From the NCBI GenBank assembly GCA_016209535.1, contig JACQVW010000765.1, positions 1-36,285 of the forward strand: DNA of 36,285 nucleotides, in the 5' to 3' direction. Origin of the DNA: Planctomycetota bacterium. GTDB taxonomy: Bacteria; Planctomycetota; UBA8108; SXIK01. Positions 18,363 to 26,575 of this stretch are shown here, piece after piece (within the stretch, counting starts at the first letter, position 1; every line of letters begins with the position of its first letter). A program made the position numbers and the translations under genes. The notes below the pieces were generated by a model. The model worked only from the letters and a program-made list of their open reading frames with translations, ran no database searches and had not been told where the DNA came from.

Positions 18363-20108
18363 TCACTCCCCCTCGCTCACCCGCACGACGCTCCGGTACC
18401 CGGCGATCGTCCTCCCGTCGTCGACCACCACGTCGAAGTCCTCGCCCGCGTCGCAGGCGCGGTGGAACTGCTCGAGGACGCGGCGGAGGAGCCGGTTGTA
18501 GCGCTGCGACGCCTCGTTCGTGCGCTCCTTGTCGAGGGCGCGCACCCACCACAGGTTTTCGAGCGAGACGAAGAAGCCGTCGGGGATGGCGATGGCCACG
18601 TCGAGGACCGGCGCCGGGCCGCGGATCGAGGGCCGCGGGTGCGCCGCTGCATGCCTCTTCAGGTGGCGCGCCAGCTCGAGCTGCTCGGGCCACGGCATGT
18701 GGTGGTCGTGGTCCGAGGTCCAGAACCACACGTACCGCGCGCCCATGTCGTAGGCGAGGGTCACGGCCTCGGGCGCGATCGCGGGATCGCACTGGCCGTA
18801 GATGCTCGTCCCCCAGTCCTTCTCGAAGGTCCTCGCGGCGCCCCGCAGGAAGGCGTAGTGGTAGCGCAGGAGCTCTCGCGCCGTGTGCTTCCTCGGCGCC
18901 CCCGACCAGCGCGCGACCGCCTCGTCGAACGGCGCGAGCTGGTAGCGGGCCTCGTGGACGACGCCGGCCAGGCCCGCCGCGAGCTCGTAGTGACTCAACT
19001 CGAAGAGCGTCTCCCAGGCGGGGAAGTCGTGCTGCTCGAGGCGCATGTCGCCCAGGTTGGCGCCGGCCTGCTCGAGCGACCGCTCGAGGTGGAACGCGCT
19101 GTAGCCCTCGCCGCCCTCGTACTGCTCGCGGATACGCTTGTGAAGGGCGGCCGCGGCGTCGGAGAAGTGCCGCAGGGTGCGGTGGATCTCCACGTCGCCG
19201 ACCAGGATGATCGCCGGCTCGTCCATGAACATGACGGGCCCGAGGTAGTTCGAGCGATAGAGGTCGGCGGGGTACTCGAGCGGCGGGCTGCCGCCGGCCC
19301 CGCGCAGGAAGAAGACGGGCTTTCCCCGCACCCACTCGGCCTGCTTCGGATCGACCGTGAAGAGGTTGATCCCTGTCTCGATCATGACGCCGTACTCCTC
19401 GCGGGTGAACGGCACGTACGTGTAGTTCCTCCGCTCCGGCTTCTGGGGCAGGCGGCTCCCCTCGGCGTCGCGGAAGTTGCGGCCCGTGCCGACGAGGAGC
19501 TCGGGGTCGAGGTCGAGGAGGACCGTCCCGTCCCATGGCTCCCACGCCACCCCGCCGCCCGTGTGCTGGAGCGTCAGCACGTGCCCGAGGAGCTCCGCGG
19601 TCTCCGGGAGCGGTGCGCCCCCCGTGGCGCGGGCCCGCCGCGGCACGAAGAGCCGCTCGAAGCCGCGCCAGCCCGGGAGGAGGGCGCGGCCCGTGCGGAC
19701 GTCGCGGTACTCGAGGGTCTCGCCAGTGCGGTCGAGCCGGAGCACGTAGCGAAGGAAGTCGAGGGGCTCCGCGGGGCTCGCGAGCGGATCGCGGCGCGTG
19801 AGCACGCGCAGGCGGAAGAGGGGGGCCTGCGCCTCGGCCTCCTTGCCTTCGGGCGCGCGGGGCCGGGCCGAGAGCTCCCACCAGAGGGCCTCGCGGCCGG
19901 CCGCGAGCTTCTCCCGTGGCCCGTAGACGACGTCGACCGACGCGAAGGGCGCCGGCGCGTGCGTCTTCCCCGTGAGGACGAGGTAATGGCCGTGGGTGCC
20001 GGGCGCCGGCGGGCTCTGGGCATGCGCCGTGGCGAGGATCGCGAACAGGGCGAGCGAGATCGAGAACCAGCCCCTGGCGCGCGCGGTCCAGCGTGTGACG
20101 GGCATCAT
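18363..20108 (-). CDS. Exported protein of unknown function
   Basis: 581 residues from ATG 20108 (ATG 20105 is equally likely), giving the signal peptide WFSISLALFAILATAHAQS; the track start is too far upstream. There is no family I can name. Visible stretches include VLRLDRTGETLEYRDVRTGRALLPGW, YTYVPFTREEYGVMIETGINLF, and a C-terminal GARYVWFWTSDHDHHMPWPEQLELARHLKRH whose aromatic and acidic residues recall the end of a glycosidase TIM barrel. It diverges from the aldehyde dehydrogenase gene across a 91-base gap, so the two may share a control region. A surface or periplasmic sugar-related role is inference. Confidence 0.82.
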   Translation of the reverse strand: MMPVTRWTARARGWFSISLALFAILATAHAQSPPAPGTHGHYLVLTGKTHAPAPFASVDVVYGPREKLAAGREALWWELSARPRAPEGKEAEAQAPLFRLRVLTRRDPLASPAEPLDFLRYVLRLDRTGETLEYRDVRTGRALLPGWRGFERLFVPRRARATGGAPLPETAELLGHVLTLQHTGGGVAWEPWDGTVLLDLDPELLVGTGRNFRDAEGSRLPQKPERRNYTYVPFTREEYGVMIETGINLFTVDPKQAEWVRGKPVFFLRGAGGSPPLEYPADLYRSNYLGPVMFMDEPAIILVGDVEIHRTLRHFSDAAAALHKRIREQYEGGEGYSAFHLERSLEQAGANLGDMRLEQHDFPAWETLFELSHYELAAGLAGVVHEARYQLAPFDEAVARWSGAPRKHTARELLRYHYAFLRGAARTFEKDWGTSIYGQCDPAIAPEAVTLAYDMGARYVWFWTSDHDHHMPWPEQLELARHLKRHAAAHPRPSIRGPAPVLDVAIAIPDGFFVSLENLWWVRALDKERTNEASQRYNRLLRRVLEQFHRACDAGEDFDVVVDDGRTIAGYRSVVRVSEGE

Positions 20109-20199
20109 GCAGCACAGCCTACATCCGGGCGGTCGGGCGGCCAAGGGGGAGGTAGAATGGCGGCCCGACGCAACCCCCGACAACCCGAGAGGAGCCGCC

Positions 20200-21618
20200 A
20201 TGAGGATGTTCATCCGCGGGCAGTGGAAGGAGAAGGCCGAGAGGATCGATGTCCTGAACCCTTACGACGGAGCGGTGATCGAGACCGTGCCGCGCGCCGA
20301 CTGGGGCGACGTCGAGGAAGCGCTCGCCGGCGCGGTCGAGGGCGCCGCGGTCATGGCGAAGGTGCCGGCCCACGACCGCTTCCGCATGCTCGAGCGGGCG
20401 GCGCGGCTCCTCGACGAGCGCAAGGAGGACTTCGCACGCACCATCAGCCTCGAGGAGGGCAAGATCATCGCCGAGGGCCGCATGGAGGCCGGGCGCGCCG
20501 GCGAGATCTTCCAGATCGCCGCCGAGGAGTCGAAGCGCATCCTCGGCGAGGTCCTGCCCATGGACGCCGCGCCGGGCGGGGCGGGGAAGTTCGGCTTCAC
20601 GATCCGGGTGCCCTGCGGCGTCGTGCTCGCGATCACGCCGTTCAACTTCCCGCTCCACCTCGTCTGCCACAAGGTCGCGCCTGCGCTGGCCGCCGGGAAC
20701 TCGGTCGTGATCAAGCCCGCGAGCGACACGCCGCTCTCGGCGCTCAAGCTCGTCGAGGTCCTCCTCGAGGCCGGCGTGCCGCCCCTCGCCATCGCCTGCA
20801 TCACGGGGAGCGGGGCGGCGCTGGGCGACGCGCTCTGCGGCGACGAGCGCGTCCGGAAGATCAGCTTCACCGGGAGCTACGAGGTGGGGGACCACGTCTG
20901 TCGCGCCGCCGGCATGAAGCGGGTGACCATGGAGCTCGGCTCGAATTCGCCCCTCATCGTCATGGACGACGCGGACATCGCCAAGGTCGTCGATGCGACC
21001 GTGGCCACGGGGTACGCCAACGCGGGACAGGTCTGCATCTCGGCCCAGCGGGTCCTCGTGGACTCGAAGGTCTACGGCGACTACATCGACGCCCTCAAGC
21101 CCAGGGTCGAGGCCTTGACCACCGGCGATCAGCTCAAGGAGACGACGCGCGTGGGCCCCATGGTCCGCGAGGCCGACGCGGTCCGGGTGAAGGGGTGGAT
21201 CGACGAGGCCGTGGCCCAGGGCGCCCGGCTCGTCACGGGCGGCGAGCGGCGGGGCACGATCGTGCAGCCGGCGGTCGTGAGCGAGGTGACGCCCGAAATG
21301 CGTCTGTGGGGGAGCGAGCTCTTCGGCCCCGCCGTGGGCGTGCGGCGCTGCCGCGGCGTCGACGAGGCGATCGCCCTCGCGAACGACACCCGCTACGGCC
21401 TCTCGGCGGGCGTCTTCACCCGCGACATCGACCGCGCCCTTCGCTTCGCCCGCGAGGTCTCGAGCGGCAACATCCACATCAACTGGGGCCCCCAGTGGCG
21501 CGTCGACCTCATGCCCTACGGCGGCCTGAAGCGGAGCGGCATGGGCAAGGAAGGCCCGCGCTACGCCATCGAGGAGATGACGGAGACGAAGATGGTGGTC
21601 GTCCACATGGGGTCGTGA
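20200..21618 (+). CDS. NAD(P)-dependent aldehyde dehydrogenase
   Basis: 472-residue cytoplasmic aldehyde dehydrogenase. Start at ATG 20200 with a strong AGAGGAG five bases upstream; upstream track residues are dropped. The cofactor-binding region has TPFNFPLHLVCHKVAPALAAGNSVVIKPAS, the general base lies in MELGSNSP (Glu about 245) and the catalytic nucleophile in NAGQVCISAQRV (Cys about 279); the C-terminal YGGLKRSGMGKEG motif is complete. It resembles the lactaldehyde/glycolaldehyde and non-phosphorylating glyceraldehyde-3-phosphate branch, so a role in oxidising aldehydes from deoxy-sugar breakdown is reasonable but unproven. A TAGAAT -10-like box lies at 20153-20158. The Asp-box protein gene follows after 13 bases, likely in the same operon. 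Confidence 0.96.
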   Translation: MRMFIRGQWKEKAERIDVLNPYDGAVIETVPRADWGDVEEALAGAVEGAAVMAKVPAHDRFRMLERAARLLDERKEDFARTISLEEGKIIAEGRMEAGRAGEIFQIAAEESKRILGEVLPMDAAPGGAGKFGFTIRVPCGVVLAITPFNFPLHLVCHKVAPALAAGNSVVIKPASDTPLSALKLVEVLLEAGVPPLAIACITGSGAALGDALCGDERVRKISFTGSYEVGDHVCRAAGMKRVTMELGSNSPLIVMDDADIAKVVDATVATGYANAGQVCISAQRVLVDSKVYGDYIDALKPRVEALTTGDQLKETTRVGPMVREADAVRVKGWIDEAVAQGARLVTGGERRGTIVQPAVVSEVTPEMRLWGSELFGPAVGVRRCRGVDEAIALANDTRYGLSAGVFTRDIDRALRFAREVSSGNIHINWGPQWRVDLMPYGGLKRSGMGKEGPRYAIEEMTETKMVVVHMGS

Positions 21619-21631
21619 GGTGGACGCGGCC

Positions 21632-24130
21632 ATGAGGTCCCCGAGCTCGCGCGAGCCCTCCCGAGGCTCCGGCCCCCTGAGGATGGCCGTCCTCGTCCTC
21701 GCGGCCGCGGGCCTTCACGGACGCGGCTTCGCGGAGGGGGAGGCCCGCGGCCCCCTCCGCGTCCGCGACTGCCTCTGGGTCTGGGGCAACCCCGAGATGG
21801 CGGCTCCGGGCCCGCACTCCCACGGGACCTTCGCCGGCGCCGGCCCGGCCGAGCGGGCTCGGCTCCTCGGCGTGCCCAACGTGGTCCTCGCGGGTCGCGG
21901 GCTGCCGGCGGACGAGGTCGAGGCGCGGCGCATCCTGGGCGATGCCGCCGGGGCGCCGCGCCTCGTCTGGGAGGTCGCGCCCGACGGGGGCGAGGGGCCT
22001 CCCTTCGCCTACGAGAAGAAGCTCGCGCTCCTCGAGAGGCTCCGCCGTGAGGACCGCCGGATCGAGGGCGTCCTCCTCGACGACCTGAGCACGGTGGCGA
22101 TCGACGTGGGCCTCCTGCCCCAGCACGTCCGGCGGGTCCGCGAGCTCCTCCCGGGCGGCGGCGCGGAGGTCAAGCTCTGGGGCGTCCTCTACACGATGAG
22201 CCTCGGGCGCGAGCGGATCGACGACTACGTGCGCGAGCTCGACGGCATCCAGCTCTGGGTCTGGCACGCGAAGGACTTCCCGCGCCTCGAGGAGGACGTC
22301 GAGCGCTGCGAGGAGCGCTTCCCCGGGAAGCCCCTCGTCCTCGGCATCTACCTCCACGACTACGGCGGCGGCCGGCGCATGCCGCTCGACCTCCTCGCCC
22401 GGCAGTGCGGGACGGCGCTCGAGCTCCTGCGGGCCGGCCGCGTCGAGGGCATCGTCTTCCTCACGATCACCGACGATGCGGATGCGGTCCGGTGGACCGC
22501 CGACTGGGTGCTGCGCACGGGCGACCTGGAGGTCGAGCCTCCCGTCCGGGGCGCCTGGCGGCGGCTCGCGATCGGCGACGGGTCGGAGTGGACGAGCGTC
22601 GCGGGCGAGTGGAAGGACGCGGGCCAGGGCGAGATCGCGGGCTCGCGCCGCGGCGACGGGGCGGGGCTCCAGGGGTACTCCTTCGCCTTCCACGAGCCCG
22701 CCGCCTACTCGGACCTCGAGGCGGAGCTCACCGTCTCCATGCCCACGAACCACGCGGACCTGGGCCTCGTCGTGCGGGCGCAGGACCCGACGCGCTTCTG
22801 CTTGATCCACTTCCCCCAGGGCGGCCAGTCCTATCGAGCGCAGCACTTCTGGGCGGCGCTCTCGGTGGCCGACGGCTCGGGCTACCTGCGTCTCGTCAAG
22901 CTCGCGCACGTGCAGCGCGTCGCGAGCAACCCCTTCGGCCTGCGCCACCGGGCCCGCGTCCGGGTCGCGGGCGACCGCTTCCAGGTCTGGCTCAACGGCC
23001 ACCCGGCCCTCGACGCCCGCGACGGCACGTACGCGTCGGGCAGGGTCGGGCTCGCGGGCTTCCACCGCTTCGAGCACGGCAGGGTCCGGGTCCGGGGCCG
23101 GGAGGCGCCCGCGCCCGCCTGGCGCGAGGACATCGAGCCGGCGAAGAACTGGTCGGTGCCGTTCCCCGAGGTGAGCGGGCAGCAGGGCGGCGCGGGCCTC
23201 ACCTTGACACCGCGCGGCGACGTCCTCTGCACGTTCTCGAGCGGCGAGAGGCGGTACCTGGCGCGCTCGCGGGACAAGGGGAGGACCTGGGAGACGAAGG
23301 ACCTTCCCGCGAGCCTGTCCTCCATCACCCCCAGCGACAGGTACTACGCCGCGAGCATCCACCTCCTGCGCGACGGCCGCCTCGTCGCCATCGCCGTGGG
23401 CACCGGCGGGGGCGGCTGGAGCGAGTCGGCTGACGACGGCGAGACCTGGTCACCGCCGGCGCCGATCTCCACGGCGGGCTGGCCCGCGAATCCCGAGCAG
23501 ATCTCGACGGGGTGGCAGCTCGAGCTCCGGGACGGCGCGCTGGTCCGCTTCGGCCTGGGCCGGGACGCCACGAGCACGGAGCCGGTGACGCGCTGGGGGG
23601 CGGTCCACGTGCGGGCCTTCTCGATCCGCTCGACCGATGGCGGGAGGACCTGGTCCGCGCCCGTGAGCCTCGACGGGGACCGGGAGGACATGGGGAACCT
23701 CGACCTCACCGAGGCGACCGGCTTCGAGACGGGAGACGGCCGCATCCTCTGCCTCGTGCGCCCGATCTACTCGCCGTGGATGTGGGAGACTTGGTCGCAC
23801 GACGGCGGCCGGAGCTGGACGCCCTGCGTCCGTGGGCCCTTCCCGGGCTACGCGCCCTCGGCCTTCCTGAAGACGCGGTCCGGCACCGCCCTGATCGCGA
23901 CGCGCTTCCCGGGGCTCACGATCCACGCGACCCGCGACGACGGCAGGACCTGGGACGAGGGCACCTACATCGACACGTCGATCTGGGCCATGGGCTCCAT
24001 GCTCGAGGTCGCGCCCGACGTGGTGCTCTTCGTCTACATGGACTCGTGGGGCGGCCCGCTCCGGGCGCAGCACATCCGCGTCGCGCCCGGCGGCCTGGAG
24101 CCCGCGAAGGCGGGAGATGTGGGGAGGTAG
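21632..24130 (+). CDS. Three-domain exported Asp-box (sialidase-like) protein
   Basis: 832 residues from ATG 21632, with GAGGTGG upstream; the GTG at 21620 is less likely. A hydrophobic segment MAVLVLAAAGLHGRGFA gives a signal peptide. Domain 1 (about 40-300) looks like a barrel with alternating strands (GVLLDDLSTVAIDVG, VKLWGVLYTM, IVFLTITDDADAV). Domain 2 (about 320-490) is a concanavalin/DUF1080-like sandwich (LGLVVRAQDPTRFCLIHF, FQVWLNGHPAL). Domain 3 is a sialidase-type propeller with five Asp boxes: SRDKGRTWE, SADDGETWS, STDGGRTWS, SHDGGRSWT and TRDDGRTWD. The FRIP motif of classical sialidases is not seen, so true sialidase activity is doubtful. Probably operonic with the aldehyde dehydrogenase. 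Confidence 0.88.
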   Translation: MRSPSSREPSRGSGPLRMAVLVLAAAGLHGRGFAEGEARGPLRVRDCLWVWGNPEMAAPGPHSHGTFAGAGPAERARLLGVPNVVLAGRGLPADEVEARRILGDAAGAPRLVWEVAPDGGEGPPFAYEKKLALLERLRREDRRIEGVLLDDLSTVAIDVGLLPQHVRRVRELLPGGGAEVKLWGVLYTMSLGRERIDDYVRELDGIQLWVWHAKDFPRLEEDVERCEERFPGKPLVLGIYLHDYGGGRRMPLDLLARQCGTALELLRAGRVEGIVFLTITDDADAVRWTADWVLRTGDLEVEPPVRGAWRRLAIGDGSEWTSVAGEWKDAGQGEIAGSRRGDGAGLQGYSFAFHEPAAYSDLEAELTVSMPTNHADLGLVVRAQDPTRFCLIHFPQGGQSYRAQHFWAALSVADGSGYLRLVKLAHVQRVASNPFGLRHRARVRVAGDRFQVWLNGHPALDARDGTYASGRVGLAGFHRFEHGRVRVRGREAPAPAWREDIEPAKNWSVPFPEVSGQQGGAGLTLTPRGDVLCTFSSGERRYLARSRDKGRTWETKDLPASLSSITPSDRYYAASIHLLRDGRLVAIAVGTGGGGWSESADDGETWSPPAPISTAGWPANPEQISTGWQLELRDGALVRFGLGRDATSTEPVTRWGAVHVRAFSIRSTDGGRTWSAPVSLDGDREDMGNLDLTEATGFETGDGRILCLVRPIYSPWMWETWSHDGGRSWTPCVRGPFPGYAPSAFLKTRSGTALIATRFPGLTIHATRDDGRTWDEGTYIDTSIWAMGSMLEVAPDVVLFVYMDSWGGPLRAQHIRVAPGGLEPAKAGDVGR

Positions 24131-24155
24131 GGAGAGCGCGCGTACAGACTGGCCG

Positions 24156-24476
24156 TCATGGGGCCCTGGCGTCCGCGACAGACGCCTTCCTGATCCTTCG
24201 CAGGCTCTCGGCCTCTTCCTTTTGGGCGTGAAAGAGGTCCCACCTGAGCTGAAGGCTCATCCAGAAGTCCGCAGAGGTGCCGAGGAACTTGGCGAGCCGG
24301 AGGGCCGTGCTCGGTGTGACGCCACGCCGTCTGTTGACGAGCTCGTTGACGCGCTGATAGGGCACGCGAATGCCCTGGGCGAGATCCCGCTGAGTAAGCC
24401 CCATGGGCTTGAGGAACTCCTCGTCAAGCATCTCTCCAGGGTGGGTGGGCACTCGGTGGGTAGGGACTCGAACCAT
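24156..24476 (-). CDS. higA: HigA-type antitoxin left without an intact toxin
   Basis: 106-residue Xre-family antitoxin of the HigA type, start ATG 24476 after GAGG. Core HPGEMLDEEFLKPMGLTQRDLAQGIRVPYQRVNELVNRRRGVTPSTALRLAKFLGTSADFWMSLQ is the full helix-turn-helix with the usual HigA ending. The N-terminus holds a small duplication (RVPTH repeated), coded by an imperfect 15-bp tandem repeat. Its toxin partner upstream is only a fragment. A second, intact HigBA pair lies at 32.5 kb with a clearly related HigA. It converges with the Asp-box gene, 25 bases apart. Confidence 0.92.
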   Translation of the reverse strand: MVRVPTHRVPTHPGEMLDEEFLKPMGLTQRDLAQGIRVPYQRVNELVNRRRGVTPSTALRLAKFLGTSADFWMSLQLRWDLFHAQKEEAESLRRIRKASVADARAP

Positions 24477-24495
24477 GATGTCCTCTGGACGAAGG

Positions 24496-24648
24496 CTAAT
24501 GGTAGTCGACGATCTCGACTTCGGCTGGCCCGGCGTCGGTCCAGACGAAGCAGACTCGGTACTGGTCGTTGATTCGGATACTGTGCTGCCCGGCCCGGGC
24601 TCCGGACAAGCGCTCCAGGCGATTGGCTGGCGGAACACCGAGCCGATG
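24496..24648 (-). pseudogene. C-terminal fragment of a HigB toxin
   Basis: Reading the minus strand toward higA gives HRLGVPPANRLERLSGARAGQHSIRINDQYRVCFVWTDAGPAEVEIVDYH and a TAG 19 bases before higA. This matches the last 49 residues of the intact HigB at 32.5 kb at about 34 of 49 positions. An in-frame TGA directly precedes it (24649-24651), there is no start codon, and the first 43 or so residues are missing. The break is about 40 bases from the start of the divergent VapB gene, which suggests that arrival of VapBC, or a deletion at that point, removed the toxin's front. It is not in the ORF track. Confidence 0.85.
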
Positions 24649-24688
24649 TCATACCGTTCCTGTAGAATCCTACTTGAGATAGCTGCGT

Positions 24689-24934
24689 ATGACGCTCAGT
24701 CGACTGGTAAGAATCAGCGGGAAGGGGCAATTCGTGATCCCCAAGGAGATGCGCGAGGCCCTGGACTTGAAGGCCGGGAAGGTGCTGTTGATCACGCTGG
24801 AGGGCGAGCGCATCGTTCTCGCCGATCCGCGGCGGCACGCTCAGCAGACGAAGGGCCTTCTGAAGGGCACGTGGGGCTCAAGCAAGGACGAAGTCCGGCG
24901 GTACCTGGAAGGGGAGCGCGACGCTTGGGAGTGA
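24689..24934 (+). CDS. vapB: VapB antitoxin, AbrB/SpoVT fold
   Basis: 81-residue protein with a swapped-hairpin AbrB-type DNA-binding domain: MTLSRLVRISGKGQFVIPKEMREALDLKAGKVLLITLEGERIVLADPR. The C-terminal KGLLKGTWGSSKDEVRRYLEGERDAWE is the usual toxin-neutralising tail of VapB/PHD-like antitoxins. The GTG of the VapC gene overlaps its stop (GTGA, 24931-24934). The upstream gap with the beheaded higB contains TAGAAT at 24663-24668 as a possible -10, and GTAG-AATC-CTAC as a weak inverted repeat. Confidence 0.92.
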   Translation: MTLSRLVRISGKGQFVIPKEMREALDLKAGKVLLITLEGERIVLADPRRHAQQTKGLLKGTWGSSKDEVRRYLEGERDAWE

Positions 24935-25395
24935 CGGCAAAGGGCAGGCAATTCGCCGCCGATTTGAGAGGCCACGTCAAGATCTGCCTCGATAGCTCGA
25001 TCATCATCTACCACCTCGAGGACATGAAGCCCTACTCGGACCTGACCGCGATCCTCCTCGAAAGGCTCGCGGCGGGCGCCGCCACGGGAGTGCTGTCCAC
25101 GATCTCCCTGACGGAGCTTCTCGTCAAGCCCTTCGCCGACGGACGCCTCGATCGAGTGGCTGTGCTGGAGTCCTTCGTCGCGACGTTTCCCCATCTCGCC
25201 GTGGTGCCGCCGTCAGCATCGATCGCCACCCAGGCCGCAAGGCTTCGGGCGGCCCATGGCCTCCGCGTTCCCGACGCGCTGATCTGCGCGACGGCGCTGG
25301 CAGAGAAGGCCAGTGCATTCCTCACCGATGACATCCCGCTTCGCAAGGTCAAGGTGGAGGGGATTGCCGTACTGGTCCTGGATGACTACTTGTAG
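24931..25395 (+). CDS. vapC: VapC toxin, PIN-domain ribonuclease
   Basis: 154-residue PIN-domain toxin, which cuts specific RNAs with bound Mg or Mn ions. The GTG start overlaps the VapB stop; the longer track ORF runs in from noncoding sequence. The catalytic acids are all visible: Asp21 in CLDSSIIIYHLED, Glu62 in SLTELLVKPF, Asp115 in GLRVPDALICATAL and Asp133/134 in AFLTDDIPL. Some residues before CLDSS (TAKGRQFAADLRGHVKI) may be extra, as PIN toxins often begin just before that strand. It looks intact. Directly downstream is the fragment of a heme-protein paralog. Confidence 0.92.
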   Translation: MTAKGRQFAADLRGHVKICLDSSIIIYHLEDMKPYSDLTAILLERLAAGAATGVLSTISLTELLVKPFADGRLDRVAVLESFVATFPHLAVVPPSASIATQAARLRAAHGLRVPDALICATALAEKASAFLTDDIPLRKVKVEGIAVLVLDDYL

Positions 25396-25428
25396 CCGTG
25401 GATCGTGCTGGGCCCAGGTGGCGGCCGA

Positions 25429-25572
25429 CTACTCCCGCGGCACCTCATTGACCGTATACGCCGCCTCGTCGTGGACGAGGGGCTCTCCCGCCGCGCTGCG
25501 GGCGCCCGCGGCGCGGAGGCGGTAGATGCGGCCCGGGACGAGGGGGCCCAGGTCCAGGTCCACGCGGCGGCC
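25429..25572 (-). pseudogene. 3'-end fragment of a lost paralog of the giant CxxCH protein
   Basis: 144 bases match the 3' end of the 26576-30850 gene at 130 positions (about 90%), in the same orientation. Read on the minus strand it gives VDLDLGPLVPGRIYRLRAAGARSAAGEPLVHDEAAYTVNEVPRE and a TAG at the equivalent place. About eight codons differ silently and only four change the amino acid (A/P, V/I and two Gly near the end), so the copy evolved under protein-level selection before its 5' part was lost. Homology ends abruptly at about 25572. With the intact gene's end at 26576-26719 it forms direct repeats around the RHH/HNH pair. Confidence 0.85.
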
Positions 25573-25645
25573 CTGTTCACTTCTCCCTCGCGCACCCCGG
25601 ATCCTGACTCCTCGGCCTCTATGGGAACAACTCGGGATGCCGCTT

Positions 25646-26044
25646 CTAGTGGCGGCGAGCCTCGACCTGGCGCAGGTGGTTCAACGCCAGCCTCTCCACG
25701 GAGGCTCGACCGATCGGAGTCAGACCCTCGATCCGCAACCCGTCCCTCGACCAGCGGAAGTGGCGCGACCACCGGTGCCGCCGCGGGTGAAAGAGCGGGA
25801 CGACTCGCTTCGTGCCAGGGTCCTGGTAGGACTGGAAGTCCTGCTTGTGGAACTGGCAAGCGTAGCAACACAGGGCGAGGTTGCTCGGATCCGACGGGCC
25901 GCCTTGGCTTTCTGGTTTGATGTGATCCAAAGTGAAGCGATGAGGGAACAAGGCCTCCGGCGCCCGGCAGTACTCGCAGCGGAAGCGCGCCCGCGCAGCG
26001 ACCTCAGGGTACCACTTGCGGACGTCGAGCTTCCTCGCGGGCAT
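25646..26044 (-). CDS. HNH endonuclease of a two-gene module
   Basis: 132-residue small HNH nuclease. CEYC (23-26), FTLDHIKPESQGG (Asp40-His41), NLALCCYACQFHK (Asn55, Cys60, Cys63, His66) make a zinc-supported HNH/beta-beta-alpha-metal site. The C-terminal part, VVPLFHPRRHRWSRHFRWSRDGLRIEGLTPIGRASVERLALNHLRQVEARR, is the characteristic extension of a widespread small-HNH family usually preceded by a short helical gene, as here. Its ATG follows the upstream stop with no gap (TGAATG), so the two are co-translated. It probably nicks or cuts DNA; target unknown. Confidence 0.9.
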   Translation of the reverse strand: MPARKLDVRKWYPEVAARARFRCEYCRAPEALFPHRFTLDHIKPESQGGPSDPSNLALCCYACQFHKQDFQSYQDPGTKRVVPLFHPRRHRWSRHFRWSRDGLRIEGLTPIGRASVERLALNHLRQVEARRH

Positions 26045-26422
26045 TCAACCGCGGTGCCGCAGTGAACGGTTTCCCCGAGACCGCCACGCCAAGCGTGGAG
26101 AGGGCTGTCCAGGCGCTGCCGGCTCTCGCCTCGAAAGCTTCCGAACGATCCCCCTATCGGCGAGCTCGCCGGCTCGCCGGAAGTCCTCGTCGATCAGGCG
26201 CTCGAGCTTCTCTCTCTCTCTCTCCGTCAAGCCACCACCGCGCTGCTTCTCGAGCAAGCGTTCGATCTCACCCGTCCGGGCCTCATCGGCCGCGATGCCG
26301 CTCGAAGAGGACAAGCAGCGCACGACGTGCTCCAGGAGCGACACCAGCGACAGACCGCGCTGGGCCGCGCTTCTTGCGAGCTTGCCGTAGAGTCGATCGG
26401 GGACGTTAAGGGCTTGAGCCAT
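26045..26422 (-). CDS. RHH-like protein upstream of HNH nuclease, possible antitoxin
   Basis: 125 residues from ATG 26422 (GTG 26428 is a weaker choice). The N-terminus AQALNVPDRLYGKLARSAAQRGLSLVSLLEHVV resembles a ribbon-helix-helix domain, followed by a charged helical stretch EARTGEIERLLEKQRGGGLTEREREKLERLIDEDFRRAGELADRGI that resembles short proteins found before HNH genes of this type. The last 35 residues are an Arg-rich, low-complexity tail of unclear worth and might be an altered end. It is directly coupled to the HNH gene. DNA binding and antitoxin function are inference from layout. Confidence 0.78.
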   Translation of the reverse strand: MAQALNVPDRLYGKLARSAAQRGLSLVSLLEHVVRCLSSSSGIAADEARTGEIERLLEKQRGGGLTEREREKLERLIDEDFRRAGELADRGIVRKLSRREPAAPGQPSPRLAWRSRGNRSLRHRG

Positions 26423-26548
26423 GCTCACGAGTCTACGCCCTCGAGCGCGCGAAGCAACCCATCACGCGCTTCGTACCTCTTGGATTCGGTGACGACCGCT
26501 GGCGGAGCACAGCCTCCTGAGCAGTCGGCCGGCAACGACGACGGAAAC

Positions 26549-26571
26549 GAGGAGAGGAGCAGACTCTCCTC
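26549..26571 (-). terminator. Hairpin behind the giant CxxCH gene
   Basis: GAGGAGAG-GAGCAGA-CTCTCCTC is a perfect 8-bp stem located five bases beyond the stop of the minus-strand gene at 26576. Only a short GTTTCC follows on the minus strand, so it is a weak intrinsic terminator at best. Confidence 0.45.
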
Positions 26572-26575
26572 CTCG

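Noticed and set aside
20119-21633. 504-aa minus-strand ORF
   Set aside because: Antisense shadow of the aldehyde dehydrogenase, whose catalytic motifs are complete.
17907-21635. 1242-aa plus-strand ORF
   Set aside because: Runs through DUF4058, antisense to the exported protein and out of frame in the aldehyde dehydrogenase; low-complexity composition.
21509-23362. 617-aa minus-strand ORF
   Set aside because: Antisense shadow of the Asp-box protein; no recognisable motif.
24257-24838. 193-aa minus-strand ORF spanning VapB and higA
   Set aside because: Wrong frame in both; the real higA and the higB fragment lie in other frames.
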